A stretch of DNA of 14,496 bases, from assembly GCA_021837545.1 (NCBI GenBank), contig JAKBFR010000054.1, forward strand, positions 1 to 14,496. Reading direction: 5' to 3'. The stretch comes from Bacillota bacterium. GTDB taxonomy: Bacteria > Bacillota_A > Clostridia > Clostridiales > Clostridiaceae. Of this stretch, positions 7,215 through 14,474 are shown one piece after another (position 1 is the first letter of the stretch; each line of letters begins with the position of its first letter). The position numbers and the translations under genes are program-made. Below the pieces are notes generated by a model. It had not been told where the DNA came from and ran no database searches. It saw only the letters and a program-made list of their open reading frames with translations.

Positions 7215-7775
7215 TTAGCATTCTTTAGCTTTTGCTAACAAAGCAAGTTTATTTATAGTTTTCCAATTACGTACAGTCACTGGCACCTCTAACCTATGAA
7301 GATTGCTACCAAGTTTGGAATTTCTTATACTATTGTAAAATAAAAGAAAGACTTCCTGTCCTATGATTTTATATCCGTCAGTTTCATTTCTGTAAGCATC
7401 CAATTTTTCAATTCTTTCTTGCAAAGGAATATTACCTAATATAGCTACATATAAGCTCTCGGATTTGGATGATGACTCTGCTTCTAATATTTCTTTTTCA
7501 GAAAATGGGCAATTCCTAACAATCTGTTCAAATTCTTGACTTGTTCTTAAAATGACTGTAACTGAAAATCCAAAAACATTCTTAATCTCACGTTCAATTT
7601 TATTTAATAGCATCTCTTTTTCATCACTTGATTTGAATAAAACATTACCACTCTGGATATAAGTTTGAACTTCAATTAATCCAATAGATTCAAATACTCT
7701 TTTTAAATCATTCATCTTAATGATATTTTTACCACCTACGTTAATACCTCTTAACAGTGCTATATAAACTGTCAT
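7215..7775 (-). CDS. DUF1697 family protein
   Basis: A 186-residue cytoplasmic protein of unknown function from the DUF1697 family. The family hallmark opens the protein: YIALLRGINVGGKN, then IKMNDLKRVFE and TYIQSGNVLF at about residues 38-48. Length is typical (about 180). AGAGG lies about 7 bases before the ATG. The next gene upstream on this strand is the ComEC-like gene at 8167, but a complete T-box leader and its promoter lie between, so this is the first gene of a T-box-controlled transcript. A T-box before a DUF1697 gene is unexpected; the likely regulatory target is the following gltX, or an amino-acid function of DUF1697 itself. A weak AT hairpin at about 7165-7190, with TTTTT after it on the minus strand, may partly end this transcript. 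Confidence 0.88.
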   Translation of the reverse strand: MTVYIALLRGINVGGKNIIKMNDLKRVFESIGLIEVQTYIQSGNVLFKSSDEKEMLLNKIEREIKNVFGFSVTVILRTSQEFEQIVRNCPFSEKEILEAESSSKSESLYVAILGNIPLQERIEKLDAYRNETDGYKIIGQEVFLLFYNSIRNSKLGSNLHRLEVPVTVRNWKTINKLALLAKAKEC

Positions 7776-7812
7776 AAAATAACCTCTCTTTTACTAATCA
7801 TTTTGACGAATA

Positions 7813-8099
7813 TAAAAAGCCCCTCGTCCTAAAATATCCTTAGGACGAAAGGCTGACTTCCGCGTTACCACCTAAATTAATTAATCTAGACATACTCACT
7901 TTATATATTAATATGTCTTAAATTAATTCACTTAATTATCTATAAGGGAATAACCCCACAAATATACTACATCTCACGACTTTCTATTTATTGCTCCAAA
8001 GCTTCCTTCAATAGCTTTAAATTCTAGGATTACACTATCCCTAGATCTCTTAAAATTAAAATACTATTTACTCTTCTTTTTCAACACACTTACTACTGT
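7813..8099 (-). ncRNA. T-box riboswitch leader (tRNA-sensing)
   Basis: Read on the minus strand. Stem I opens with GAAGAGTA, as in known glycine T-boxes. The distal loop region AGAGATCTAGG, GATAGTG, CCTAGA lies at about 8027-8047. The specifier-loop 3' side is GAAGGAAG (8009-8002). A GGGGTTATTCCC stem lies at about 7944-7958 and an AGACATA/TATGTCT stem at 7888-7918. The T-box sequence GGTGGTAACGCGG (7872-7860) is close to the AGGGTGGNACCGCG consensus, and the terminator follows. When uncharged tRNA pairs with the specifier codon and its acceptor end pairs with UGGN, the antiterminator forms and the downstream gene is read. The specifier could be GGA (8006-8004, Gly) or GAA (8005-8003, Glu). 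The antiterminator bases are UGGU, which expects a tRNA with A at position 73. Confidence 0.93.
7814..7853 (-). terminator. T-box regulatory terminator
   Basis: On the minus strand, GCCTTTCGTCCTAA (7853-7840) pairs with TTAGGACGAGGGGC (7832-7819), a 14-bp stem with two G-U pairs. It is followed by TTTTT (7818-7814). It is mutually exclusive with the antiterminator formed by the T-box sequence and ends transcription 39 bases before the DUF1697 ATG. Confidence 0.93.
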
Positions 8100-8104
8100 T
8101 TTAA

Positions 8105-8132
8105 ATTATAGTGTTTACAAAACACAAATCAA
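8105..8132 (-). promoter_or_regulatory. Promoter of the T-box transcript
   Basis: On the minus strand TTGATT (8132-8127) and a perfect TATAAT (8110-8105) are 16 bases apart. Transcription would start near 8098, just before Stem I of the T-box. This places a promoter between the ComEC-like gene and the leader. Confidence 0.8.
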
Positions 8133-8166
8133 TTATACATTTTGGAAATAATAATGTAAAGATAAT

Positions 8167-9048
8167 TTATTTTTTAGTTAGATTAGAACCGTCAGAAGCA
8201 ATTACTACTGTACCATCTTTATCGGTTCTATATATTTTCACTTTATTTTGAGTCAAACGCTTAATCGTATCATCATTTGGATGATTATATGTATTATCTT
8301 TTCCAACAGAAATTACCCCGATTGATGGATTCACTTTATTAATAAAGTCCATACTAGTAGAGGTTGATGAACCATGATGACCAACTTTAAGGACATCAGC
8401 ACTAATATCTTCATTTGTAGAAATTATTTCTTTCTCTACATCCTTTTCAGCATCACCTGTAAATAGAAAAGAAGTTTTTCCATACTCAATTTTTATAACA
8501 GGTGAGTAATTGTTCAAATTTTCATAATAATCTTCCGTCGGGGAAAATACTGTAACTTTAGTATTTTCGCCTAAATCAATAGTATCTGTTCCTTTCTTTA
8601 GCACATTAATTTTTAAGCTCTTAGCTTTTAAGGCTTCTACCATTTTTTCAAATGTCTTTGTTGTAGATTCAACCTTTGGTGCATAAAAAGCTGAAATATT
8701 ATAATTATTTATTACATCAGCCATGTTACCAATATGATCTTCGTGAGGATGAGTTGCAATTACATAATCAAATTTATTGATATTCAAAGATGATAAATAT
8801 TTTAATAATTTATTTTTATCAGATTTAGGGCCAGCATCTATTAAAAGATTTTTATTGTTTACTTGAACAAGAATAGAATCTCCTTGACCTACATCAATGT
8901 AATGCACATAAATATTTTTAGGCTGATTATTATTAGAATTTTTAGTGAAATCTAATGAAATAAAGCGATTTGCTATTAAAATTGAAATAAGTATAACTAG
9001 CATAAATAAAAATAAGTATTTCTTTTTCTGTAAGTAATTTTTATACAT
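8167..9048 (-). CDS. Membrane-anchored ComEC/Rec2-like metallo-beta-lactamase-fold hydrolase
   Basis: A 293-residue protein with one N-terminal membrane segment (about residues 11-27, after a KKK stretch). A Ser/Asn-rich linker follows, then a metallo-beta-lactamase domain facing outside the cell. Metal-site motifs are THPHEDHIGN (His100, His102, Asp104, His105), FTGDAE (Asp199), VGHHGSS (His224, His225) and NHP (His256). VGQGDS near residue 53 is typical of the ComEC C-terminal domain family, whose members cleave nucleic acids or other phosphodiesters. The ComEC channel domain is absent, so this is the detached hydrolase, seen often in Clostridium and Bacillus. AAGGAGAC precedes the ATG by 7 bases. 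No terminator is visible after the stop, and readthrough would enter the T-box leader. No other competence gene is nearby. Confidence 0.88.
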   Translation of the reverse strand: MYKNYLQKKKYLFLFMLVILISILIANRFISLDFTKNSNNNQPKNIYVHYIDVGQGDSILVQVNNKNLLIDAGPKSDKNKLLKYLSSLNINKFDYVIATHPHEDHIGNMADVINNYNISAFYAPKVESTTKTFEKMVEALKAKSLKINVLKKGTDTIDLGENTKVTVFSPTEDYYENLNNYSPVIKIEYGKTSFLFTGDAEKDVEKEIISTNEDISADVLKVGHHGSSTSTSMDFINKVNPSIGVISVGKDNTYNHPNDDTIKRLTQNKVKIYRTDKDGTVVIASDGSNLTKK

Positions 9049-9293
9049 AAATATAGTCTCCTTTTTGACATTCCTGTATAATAGTTTAACATTACAAATA
9101 AATAAAATAAAGGAATAATATACATAGAAACTATAGTATATTTATTTATATGTCACTTAATTTATAAATTTATAGTAAGCTAAAAATTTATCAAAGAATA
9201 ATGGGAATTTGTTATAGTATTAGAAATAAAATTTATATTGAAAAATATATAGTTAAATAAAAAATGCTAATCATAGTTAGGTAATAAAAGATA
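9049..9293. other. Divergent intergenic region between the ComEC-like gene and xylA
   Basis: AT-rich and without a coding frame that I could support. It must hold the minus-strand promoter of the ComEC-like gene; a TATTAT near 9080-9085 is a possible -10, but no -35 is clear. A CTAA-N6-TTAG dyad at 9267-9280 lies just upstream of the xylA promoter and could be a regulator site. Confidence 0.4.
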
Positions 9294-9322
9294 TTGACTA
9301 ATGAAAAAGAGTAGGTTATAAT
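9294..9322 (+). promoter_or_regulatory. xylA promoter (sigma-A type)
   Basis: TTGACT (9294-9299), a 17-base spacer and a perfect TATAAT (9317-9322). This is the strongest promoter match in the window and predicts a start near 9329, about 50 bases before the xylA ATG. Confidence 0.88.
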
Positions 9323-9327
9323 CAACT

Positions 9328-9358
9328 TAATAAATAACTTTTAAAAAGTATTTTATTA
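9328..9358. promoter_or_regulatory. Operator-like dyad at the xylA transcription start
   Basis: Two 15-base arms (9328-9342 and 9344-9358) around a single central A. 13 of 15 positions are complementary: TAATAAA/TTTATTA outer and AACTTTT/AAAAGT inner. Its position straight after the -10 is ideal for a repressor such as a ROK-type XylR. No xylR gene is in the window, so the regulator is inferred. The sequence is not the Bacillus XylR consensus as I know it. Confidence 0.5.
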
Positions 9359-9378
9359 TATGAAAGGGAGATGGAAAA

Positions 9379-10704
9379 ATGGGAAAATATTTTGAGAATG
9401 TACCAAAAGTAAATTATGAGGGAATTGATTCAACCAATATGTATTCGTTTAAATACTATAATCCAGAAGAGATGATTGCAGGAAAATCAATGAAGGAACA
9501 TTTAAGATTTGCTATGTCATATTGGCATACTTTATGTGCAACTGGTAATGATCCGTTTGGATCTGCTACTATGAACAGACCATGGAGTAATGAAGATGAA
9601 ATGCAAGAGGCGAGAAATAAAGTTGAGGCAGCATTTGAATTTATGAGTAAATTACAAATTCCATACTTTTGTTTTCATGATATAGATATTGCACCAGAAG
9701 GAAAAAATATAGAAGAAAGTAATAAAAATCTTGACGAAATAGCTTATTTAATTAAAGAAAAAATGAATGAAACAGGAATTAAGTTATTATGGGGAACAAC
9801 TAACTTGTTCAGTAATCCAAGATTCGTTCATGGTGCTTCTACTTCTTGTAATGCAGATATATTTGCATATTCGGCAGCAAAAGTTAAAAAAGTTTTAGAA
9901 ATAACAAAAGAATTAGGCGGAGAAAATGTTGTGTTTTGGGGTGGAAGAGAAGGCTATGAGACTTTATTAAATACTAATATGGAGCTAGAATTAGATAATT
10001 TTGCGAGATTTTTGCAAATGGCTGTAGATTATAAAAATAAGATTGGATTTGAAGGACAATTTTTAATTGAACCAAAACCAATGGAACCAACTAAACATCA
10101 ATATGATACAGATGTATCAACTGTTTTAGCATTTTTAAGAAAATATAATTTAGATAAAGATTTTAAAATGAATATCGAAGCTAACCATGCAACTTTAGCA
10201 GGGCATACTTTTGAACACGAGTTACATGTAGCTAGAATAAATGGAGTACTAGGTAGTGTTGATGCAAATCAAGGAGATCCAAATTTGGGCTGGGATACAG
10301 ATCAATTTCCAACAGATATATATAATGCAACATATGCTATGTATGAAATTTTAAAGAATGGTGGTTTGCATAGTGGAGGATTAAATTTTGATTCAAAAGT
10401 TAGAAGAGCATCATTTGAAACAGAAGATTTAGCACTTGGATATATTTCGGGAATGGATACTTTTGCTATTGGATTAAAGGTAGCTAGTAAATTATTAGAA
10501 GATAAAATATTAGAGAGTTTTGTGGAAGATAGATATTCAAGTTATAAAAGCGCTATTGGTAAGAAAATAGTTAATAATGAAGTTGGCTTTGAAGAATTAG
10601 AGAAATATGCACTTACATTAACTGAAATTAAAAATGAATCAGGAAGACAAGAATATTTGGAAAGTATAGTTAATAATTATATTATGAAATCAAATATTAA
10701 ATAG
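9379..10704 (+). CDS. xylA: Xylose isomerase
   Basis: A 441-residue cytoplasmic enzyme that converts D-xylose to D-xylulose and can also isomerise glucose to fructose. It is a TIM barrel of the longer (class II) type with an extended N-terminus. Active-site residues visible are His100 and Asp103 ([12 protein letters not shown]), Glu231 and Lys233 ([12 protein letters not shown]), Glu267 and His270 ([17 protein letters not shown]), and Asp295, Asp306 and Asp308 ([20 protein letters not shown]) for the two metal ions. AAGGGAG at 9364-9370 precedes the ATG. Promoter, dyad and terminator frame it as a single-gene transcript, with no xylB, transporter or xylR next to it, so its pathway partners must lie elsewhere. 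Activity depends on the pentose-phosphate route after xylulokinase. Confidence 0.98.
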   Translation: MGKYFENVPKVNYEGIDSTNMYSFKYYNPEEMIAGKSMKEHLRFAMSYWHTLCATGNDPFGSATMNRPWSNEDEMQEARNKVEAAFEFMSKLQIPYFCFHDIDIAPEGKNIEESNKNLDEIAYLIKEKMNETGIKLLWGTTNLFSNPRFVHGASTSCNADIFAYSAAKVKKVLEITKELGGENVVFWGGREGYETLLNTNMELELDNFARFLQMAVDYKNKIGFEGQFLIEPKPMEPTKHQYDTDVSTVLAFLRKYNLDKDFKMNIEANHATLAGHTFEHELHVARINGVLGSVDANQGDPNLGWDTDQFPTDIYNATYAMYEILKNGGLHSGGLNFDSKVRRASFETEDLALGYISGMDTFAIGLKVASKLLEDKILESFVEDRYSSYKSAIGKKIVNNEVGFEELEKYALTLTEIKNESGRQEYLESIVNNYIMKSNIK

Positions 10705-10793
10705 ATAAATTTCATGAATTATTTATTGGAAAAATAAACCATGTAACAATAAGCGAAAGCTTTTCAAATTAAGAAATTAGAAAATATAAATTG

Positions 10794-10845
10794 ATACCTA
10801 TAGACTAGACATATGAAAAAAATGTTTAGTTTATAGGTATTTTTA
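10794..10845 (+). terminator. xylA terminator
   Basis: ATACCTATAGACTAGACAT (10794-10812) pairs with 10822-10840 over 19 positions with two G-U pairs and a 9-base loop. ATTTTTATT follows on the plus strand. It lies 90 bases after the stop. Confidence 0.88.
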
Positions 10846-10899
10846 TTAATATATATAAAGATAAGCTATGTGTATTAAATACGAACAAAGTAGTGAAAA

Positions 10900-10944
10900 A
10901 CTAATATAATATTCATATAATTCCTTGGCAGTGCTTATATTAGT
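10900..10944. repeat. 10-bp inverted repeat in the gap before the HprK-like gene
   Basis: ACTAATATAA (10900-10909) and TTATATTAGT (10935-10944) are perfect inverted copies separated by 25 bases that include CCTTGGCAGTGC. There is no T-tract, so it is not a clear terminator. It may be a paired operator half-site. The rest of 10846-11034 shows nothing I can name. Confidence 0.35.
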
Positions 10945-11034
10945 ATAATAAGGGTTAAAATGGATACATTGATTTTAAATGATAATTTAATTACAAATAT
11001 TTTATAATACTTATTTATAATTACTTATATAACA

Positions 11035-11125
11035 TGCAATAAATGCAAAAAAATGAGATTGAATATTGCAAAAAGTATGGTATAATTAATTCAATGTGTG
11101 CAATTTGAAAAAAAAATGCAATATT
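11035..11125 (+). promoter_or_regulatory. Cluster of TGCAA motifs around the HprK-like gene promoter
   Basis: TGCAA occurs at 11035, 11044, 11099 and 11117, and as TTGCAA at 11067, five times in 91 bases. AATATTGCA (11062-11070) and TGCAATATT (11117-11125) are perfect 9-bp inverted copies on either side of the -10 and predicted start. Such spacing suggests a looping or paired regulator site. I cannot match the motif to CcpA, CodY, Rex or Fur boxes. Confidence 0.45.
11059..11086 (+). promoter_or_regulatory. Promoter of the HprK-like gene
   Basis: TTGAAT (11059-11064), a 16-base spacer and a perfect TATAAT (11081-11086). Transcription would start near 11093, leaving a leader of about 67 bases with GGGGG and AAGGA before the ATG at 11160. 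Confidence 0.75.
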
Positions 11126-11159
11126 ACAGTTTGTAAAGATTCATATAGGGGGTAAGGAA

Positions 11160-12911
11160 ATGAAAAAAGAATTTTCAATGAGCAATGACAAAGTGATGAT
11201 AAATTTTACGGCGAAGTACTGTAATAGTTTTGAGTCTATATTAGAAAGTGATGGATTTAGACGAATTTTAGAAGTTTATTTAAGAAGGGCTAAAAAGAGA
11301 AATTCAATATCATATAGATATTTAAATGAAGCGTTAGATACAGAGAGTCTTATAGATATTAGAAGAGATTTAACAATGCTCATAAAATATTTAACAGTTA
11401 TGAGTGTAGAAGAAATTGTAGAAATTAGTGTAGCATATTCAACATTATTAGAAGATAGAGATAAATTTATAGCATTTATAGAAGATTTATATTTATTTTG
11501 GAGAAAACTTGAAAGATACGCTATAGTTCATAGATATAAAGTTCAAGAAGGACTTGCAGCTGTTAGTTTTACAGAGGCAAATGCTAATTTCTCTACATTG
11601 ATTTTAAAGTTATATAGAAAAATTGAAATGCATGTAGCAGGATATCAACCAAAAGTATACAGACAAATACCAGCAGGTGGAAATGCATGTATTATGATTC
11701 ATGAAATGGAATGGGTTAGACCAAAGGGGTATGAAGTATTAGATGAAGTTCCATTTATAGACCATATTCTTTTAGAAACACCGTTTATTACTTACCCTAA
11801 GAAAAATACCAGAGATGGTATGTTTACAGAGATAAAATATAATCCTTTAAAATATGCTCAAATAAATAAGGAACATTGGTTCTGCTATCCAGCTAAAATA
11901 GGCGGATTACTTACTTTCATTTATTTTCATAGAGATTTTATGGAACATGGAATAAGTTTATGTAATTTATTTGAAATGGCAAGAAGCGAAGAGACAAGAG
12001 GTAGAAAACCAGATATAGTTTATGTATTTGGAGCTAAAGATGATGGAGAAGAACTCAAAACAGTATTTTATGATGATTCTGAAAATGATATAATGCTTGG
12101 ATATGTAAGTCATTCAGAAAAAATCGATTATTTTGGTTATATAAAGAAAATGACTCTAACACTCTATAATTTAATTATGATAAAAAGAGGTTTCTTACCA
12201 ATACATGGATCAATGGTAAATATTATTCTTAAAAGTGGAGACGAGGCTAATGTTGTTATTATGGGGGATAGTGGGGCAGGAAAGTCTGAAAGCTTAGAAG
12301 CCTTTAGAAGTTTAAGTGAAGATTATATTTCGGATATGACAATTATATTTGATGATATGGGTACATTTAAATTAGAAGATGGTGTTATTAATGGGTATGG
12401 AACTGAGATCGGTGCTTTTGTTAGATTAGATGATTTAGATCAAGGATATGCATTTAAAGAAATGGATAGAAGTATATTCATGAACCCAGATAAGATTAAT
12501 GCAAGATTAGTTGTGCCAGTAGCATCATATAAAGAAATATCTAAAGGACATCCAATAGATTTCTTTTTCTATGCTAATAACTATGAAGGTGTTGAAGAGA
12601 GAGGAAAATATTTGAATTATTTTGGAAATGCAGAAGAAGCAATAAAGGTATTTAAATCAGGTGCCAGAATGGCTAAAGGAACTACTACTGAAACAGGACT
12701 CGTAGAATCGTTTTTTGCAAATCCATTTGGACCAGCTCAAAAACAAGCTGAAACTAATATTCTCATTGAGAAATATTTTAAAACTATGTTTGAAAAAGGA
12801 CAAGTTAAAGTTGGACAAATTAGAACGTGTTTAGGTGTAAGTGGCCAAGAAAAAGATGGCCCAAGGAATGCAGCCATAGAATTGTTTGATGAAATAAAGA
12901 AAATGAAATAA
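11160..12911 (+). CDS. HprK/PEPCK-like P-loop ATP-binding protein, function unknown
   Basis: A 583-residue cytoplasmic protein. The C-terminal half carries a P-loop of the HPr kinase/PEP carboxykinase superfamily: LPIHGSMV (346-353), MGDSGAGKSES (368-378, Lys375) and IIFDDMG (Asp398, Asp399). In HprK the order HG...GDSGxGKSE...DD is the same, so the kinase core resembles HprK more than PEPCK, whose P-loop reads GLSGTGKTT. The first 340 or so residues are not HprK-like: about 170 helical residues, then a mixed region (HEMEWVRPKGYEVLDEVPF). No OAA/PEP-binding motif of true PEPCK is seen, so a PEPCK label would mislead. Such proteins occur in clostridia with no assigned role. It stands between its own promoter and a terminator. 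A protein kinase or phosphorylase role is possible but inferred. Confidence 0.75.
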   Translation: MKKEFSMSNDKVMINFTAKYCNSFESILESDGFRRILEVYLRRAKKRNSISYRYLNEALDTESLIDIRRDLTMLIKYLTVMSVEEIVEISVAYSTLLEDRDKFIAFIEDLYLFWRKLERYAIVHRYKVQEGLAAVSFTEANANFSTLILKLYRKIEMHVAGYQPKVYRQIPAGGNACIMIHEMEWVRPKGYEVLDEVPFIDHILLETPFITYPKKNTRDGMFTEIKYNPLKYAQINKEHWFCYPAKIGGLLTFIYFHRDFMEHGISLCNLFEMARSEETRGRKPDIVYVFGAKDDGEELKTVFYDDSENDIMLGYVSHSEKIDYFGYIKKMTLTLYNLIMIKRGFLPIHGSMVNIILKSGDEANVVIMGDSGAGKSESLEAFRSLSEDYISDMTIIFDDMGTFKLEDGVINGYGTEIGAFVRLDDLDQGYAFKEMDRSIFMNPDKINARLVVPVASYKEISKGHPIDFFFYANNYEGVEERGKYLNYFGNAEEAIKVFKSGARMAKGTTTETGLVESFFANPFGPAQKQAETNILIEKYFKTMFEKGQVKVGQIRTCLGVSGQEKDGPRNAAIELFDEIKKMK

Positions 12912-12984
12912 ACGTTAGACATATGAAAGGAAATGATAAGTCAGATATAATAGCATGCTAATTTAGTATTTTTTTAATATACTT

Positions 12985-13022
12985 AAAAAAATGATTAAGG
13001 TTATTTACCTTAATCATTTTTT
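12985..13022. terminator. Shared bidirectional terminator, overlapping the CmpB-like stop codon
   Basis: AAAAAATGATTAAGGT (12986-13001) pairs perfectly with 13007-13022 around a 5-base loop. T- and A-rich arms make it work on both strands. It separates two convergent genes; the last codons and TAA (13012-13010) of the minus-strand gene lie inside the right arm. Confidence 0.9.
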
Positions 13023-13762
13023 AACTTATTTTTCAAAGTTTTAAATATATGGGTTAATGATTTGTTTGAAAGAGTGTATTTTAAGTTTTTATTATTTAAA
13101 TTAAATTTAAATTTCCCAAGAAGAGATTCAAAAGTTCTAATTGTATAAATAGCTTTCTCCCTTGTAGAATTTAATAATACGCTAGGCTTCTCCAATAAAA
13201 AATTAACTGGTACAAATTGAAATGTATAAACCATTTTATCAAATTGCATTAAGGAAGCTAGAGTAAAACAAAAATCAAAAATAAAATAAATAACAATTAT
13301 AGAGAGTAAGATATCACCCAATAGTGAAGGAATGTTCATAACTACATTATTAACAATAGGATGTATTATTCTAATTATAATAACTTCACCAACACCCCAC
13401 ATTAATGAATAAAGCAAGCAAACTCGGCCATGTATATTAAATGGATCATCAGTATAATCCCACCATTTAGTTTTAAAAGATTTTTCTAATATAAATCCTG
13501 TAAAATATTCTAAAACTGAAGTGAATATAACTGCTAAGAAAAATAGTATAAATATATTATTCTTATAGGCATCCAGAAATACTACAAGAGATACTGCTCC
13601 AAAGCCATATATTGGACAAAAAGGCCCGTATAAAAAGCCTCTATTAACAAATTTATGTTCATTTTTAAAATAATATAAAACTTCAACACACCAACCAGCA
13701 AAAGAATAAAATGCAAAGAAATATATTAAATTATAATAATTAAAGTTTAACATTGCACGCAA
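13010..13762 (-). CDS. CmpB family (DUF1113) membrane protein, 'putative ABC transporter permease'
   Basis: A 250-residue integral membrane protein with five likely membrane segments (about 11-32, 44-66, 69-93, 115-136, 148-172) and a basic cytoplasmic tail of some 75 residues. Family marks are FYSFAGWCVEVLYYF, RGFLYGPFCPIYGFGA (41-56), EYFTGF (85-90) and WWDYTDDPFNIHGRVCL (100-116). The family name refers to an ABC permease, but no ATPase is present and transport is not shown, so the function is open. The start is uncertain: AGGAGG (13779-13774) is 11 bases before TTG 13762 and 20 before ATG 13753, so TTG is preferred. The convergent gene and this one share the terminator at 12985-13022. Upstream lies the Lrp-type regulator on the same strand, but a strong terminator separates them. 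Confidence 0.85.
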   Translation of the reverse strand: MRAMLNFNYYNLIYFFAFYSFAGWCVEVLYYFKNEHKFVNRGFLYGPFCPIYGFGAVSLVVFLDAYKNNIFILFFLAVIFTSVLEYFTGFILEKSFKTKWWDYTDDPFNIHGRVCLLYSLMWGVGEVIIIRIIHPIVNNVVMNIPSLLGDILLSIIVIYFIFDFCFTLASLMQFDKMVYTFQFVPVNFLLEKPSVLLNSTREKAIYTIRTFESLLGKFKFNLNNKNLKYTLSNKSLTHIFKTLKNKLKND

Positions 13763-13855
13763 ATATATATCTACCTCCTAATAAAAATATTTGATAATTA
13801 GAATTTATTATATTATATATCAAAATACAATATAATAATATTAATTTTACATTAA

Positions 13856-13886
13856 AAATTTCTTAGGACATAGTATTAAGAAATTT
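13856..13886. repeat. Second inverted repeat between the lrp-type and CmpB-like genes
   Basis: AAATTTCTTA (13856-13865) and TAAGAAATTT (13877-13886) are perfect 10-bp inverted copies with an 11-base loop. On the minus strand TTTAAT follows, so it may back up the stronger terminator at 13890-13936, or act as an operator upstream of the CmpB-like gene. Confidence 0.45.
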
Positions 13887-13889
13887 CAT

Positions 13890-13936
13890 AAAAATACATC
13901 CCATTATATATAGTATGTATAATGGGATGTATTTTT
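13890..13936. terminator. Terminator of the Lrp/AsnC-type gene
   Basis: A perfect 19-bp stem (13890-13908 with 13918-13936) with a 9-base loop. Core ACATCCCATTATA is flanked by A5/T5 runs, so it can work in both directions. It starts 22 bases after the regulator stop on the minus strand. Confidence 0.92.
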
Positions 13937-13958
13937 ATTCTATAACTTAATAATTTCT

Positions 13959-14426
13959 TTATAAAGAAATATTTCTATCTATAGGTTGAGATAAAGAAAC
14001 AAAGGTATCAGTTCGTTGTATTCCATCGATATTATTTATCTTATTAAGTAATACATCTTGCAAATCTGAAATGTTAGTACAAACTATTTTTGCGAACATA
14101 GAGTAGTTTCCTGTAGTTAAATGTAATTCCACAACTTCATTTATATGTGACATTTTATCAAATACAGTATTAAATGAAGAAGTTTTATCAACATATATTC
14201 CAACAAAACAACATACATCATATCCTAATTTAGGAAGATTTAAAAGTATTCTAGAACCTTTTATAATCCCCAAATCCTCCATTTTTTTCATTCTAACATG
14301 AATAGTACCACCACTAACATGACATATTCTTGCAATTTCTAAATAAGGTGTTCTACAATCTTTTATTAATAAGTCCAATATTTGTAAGTCTAATTCATCT
14401 AAATGGTTATTTGAAACTAAAGTCAT
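13959..14426 (-). CDS. Lrp/AsnC family transcriptional regulator
   Basis: A 155-residue DNA-binding regulator with the usual length of the family. The N-terminal winged helix-turn-helix reads LDELDLQILDLLIKDCRTPYLEIARICHVSGGTIHVRMKKMEDLGIIKG (about residues 9-57). The C-terminal RAM/AsnC ligand domain (about 66-145) is a ferredoxin-like fold that binds amino acids and drives dimer or octamer assembly. Its typical segments VVELHLTTGNYSMFAKIVC and INNIDGIQRTDTFVSL are present. Three cysteines (Cys35, and the pair CC near residue 72) are not a known motif. GAGGTGATATA precedes the ATG. It has its own promoter and terminator. The regulated genes and effector amino acid cannot be told; the target may be a divergent gene beyond the window's right end. 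Confidence 0.93.
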   Translation of the reverse strand: MTLVSNNHLDELDLQILDLLIKDCRTPYLEIARICHVSGGTIHVRMKKMEDLGIIKGSRILLNLPKLGYDVCCFVGIYVDKTSSFNTVFDKMSHINEVVELHLTTGNYSMFAKIVCTNISDLQDVLLNKINNIDGIQRTDTFVSLSQPIDRNISL

Positions 14427-14445
14427 TATATCACCTCACATTATT

Positions 14446-14474
14446 CTTATAACATACTTTTTTTATTTTATCAA
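14446..14474 (-). promoter_or_regulatory. Promoter of the Lrp/AsnC-type gene
   Basis: On the minus strand TTGATA (14474-14469), 17 bases, TATAAG (14451-14446). The predicted start is near 14439, so the leader is about 12 bases and holds only the GAGGTG ribosome site. Such a short leader leaves little room for leader control. Confidence 0.75.

Noticed and set aside
10960..11007. A 15-residue plus-strand frame (MDTLILNDNLITNIL) after AAGGG.
   Set aside because: Very short, with poor ribosome-site spacing and no promoter or terminator of its own, unlike the 31-residue frame at 4869-4964.
11160..12911. Calling the P-loop protein a genuine PEP carboxykinase.
   Set aside because: Its Walker A is GDSGAGKSE as in HprK, not GLSGTGKTT, and no oxaloacetate/PEP-binding motif is seen.
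12737..12922. A 61-codon minus-strand frame opposite the end of the HprK-like gene.
   Set aside because: It is a shadow of the plus-strand gene; no promoter or ribosome site is visible.
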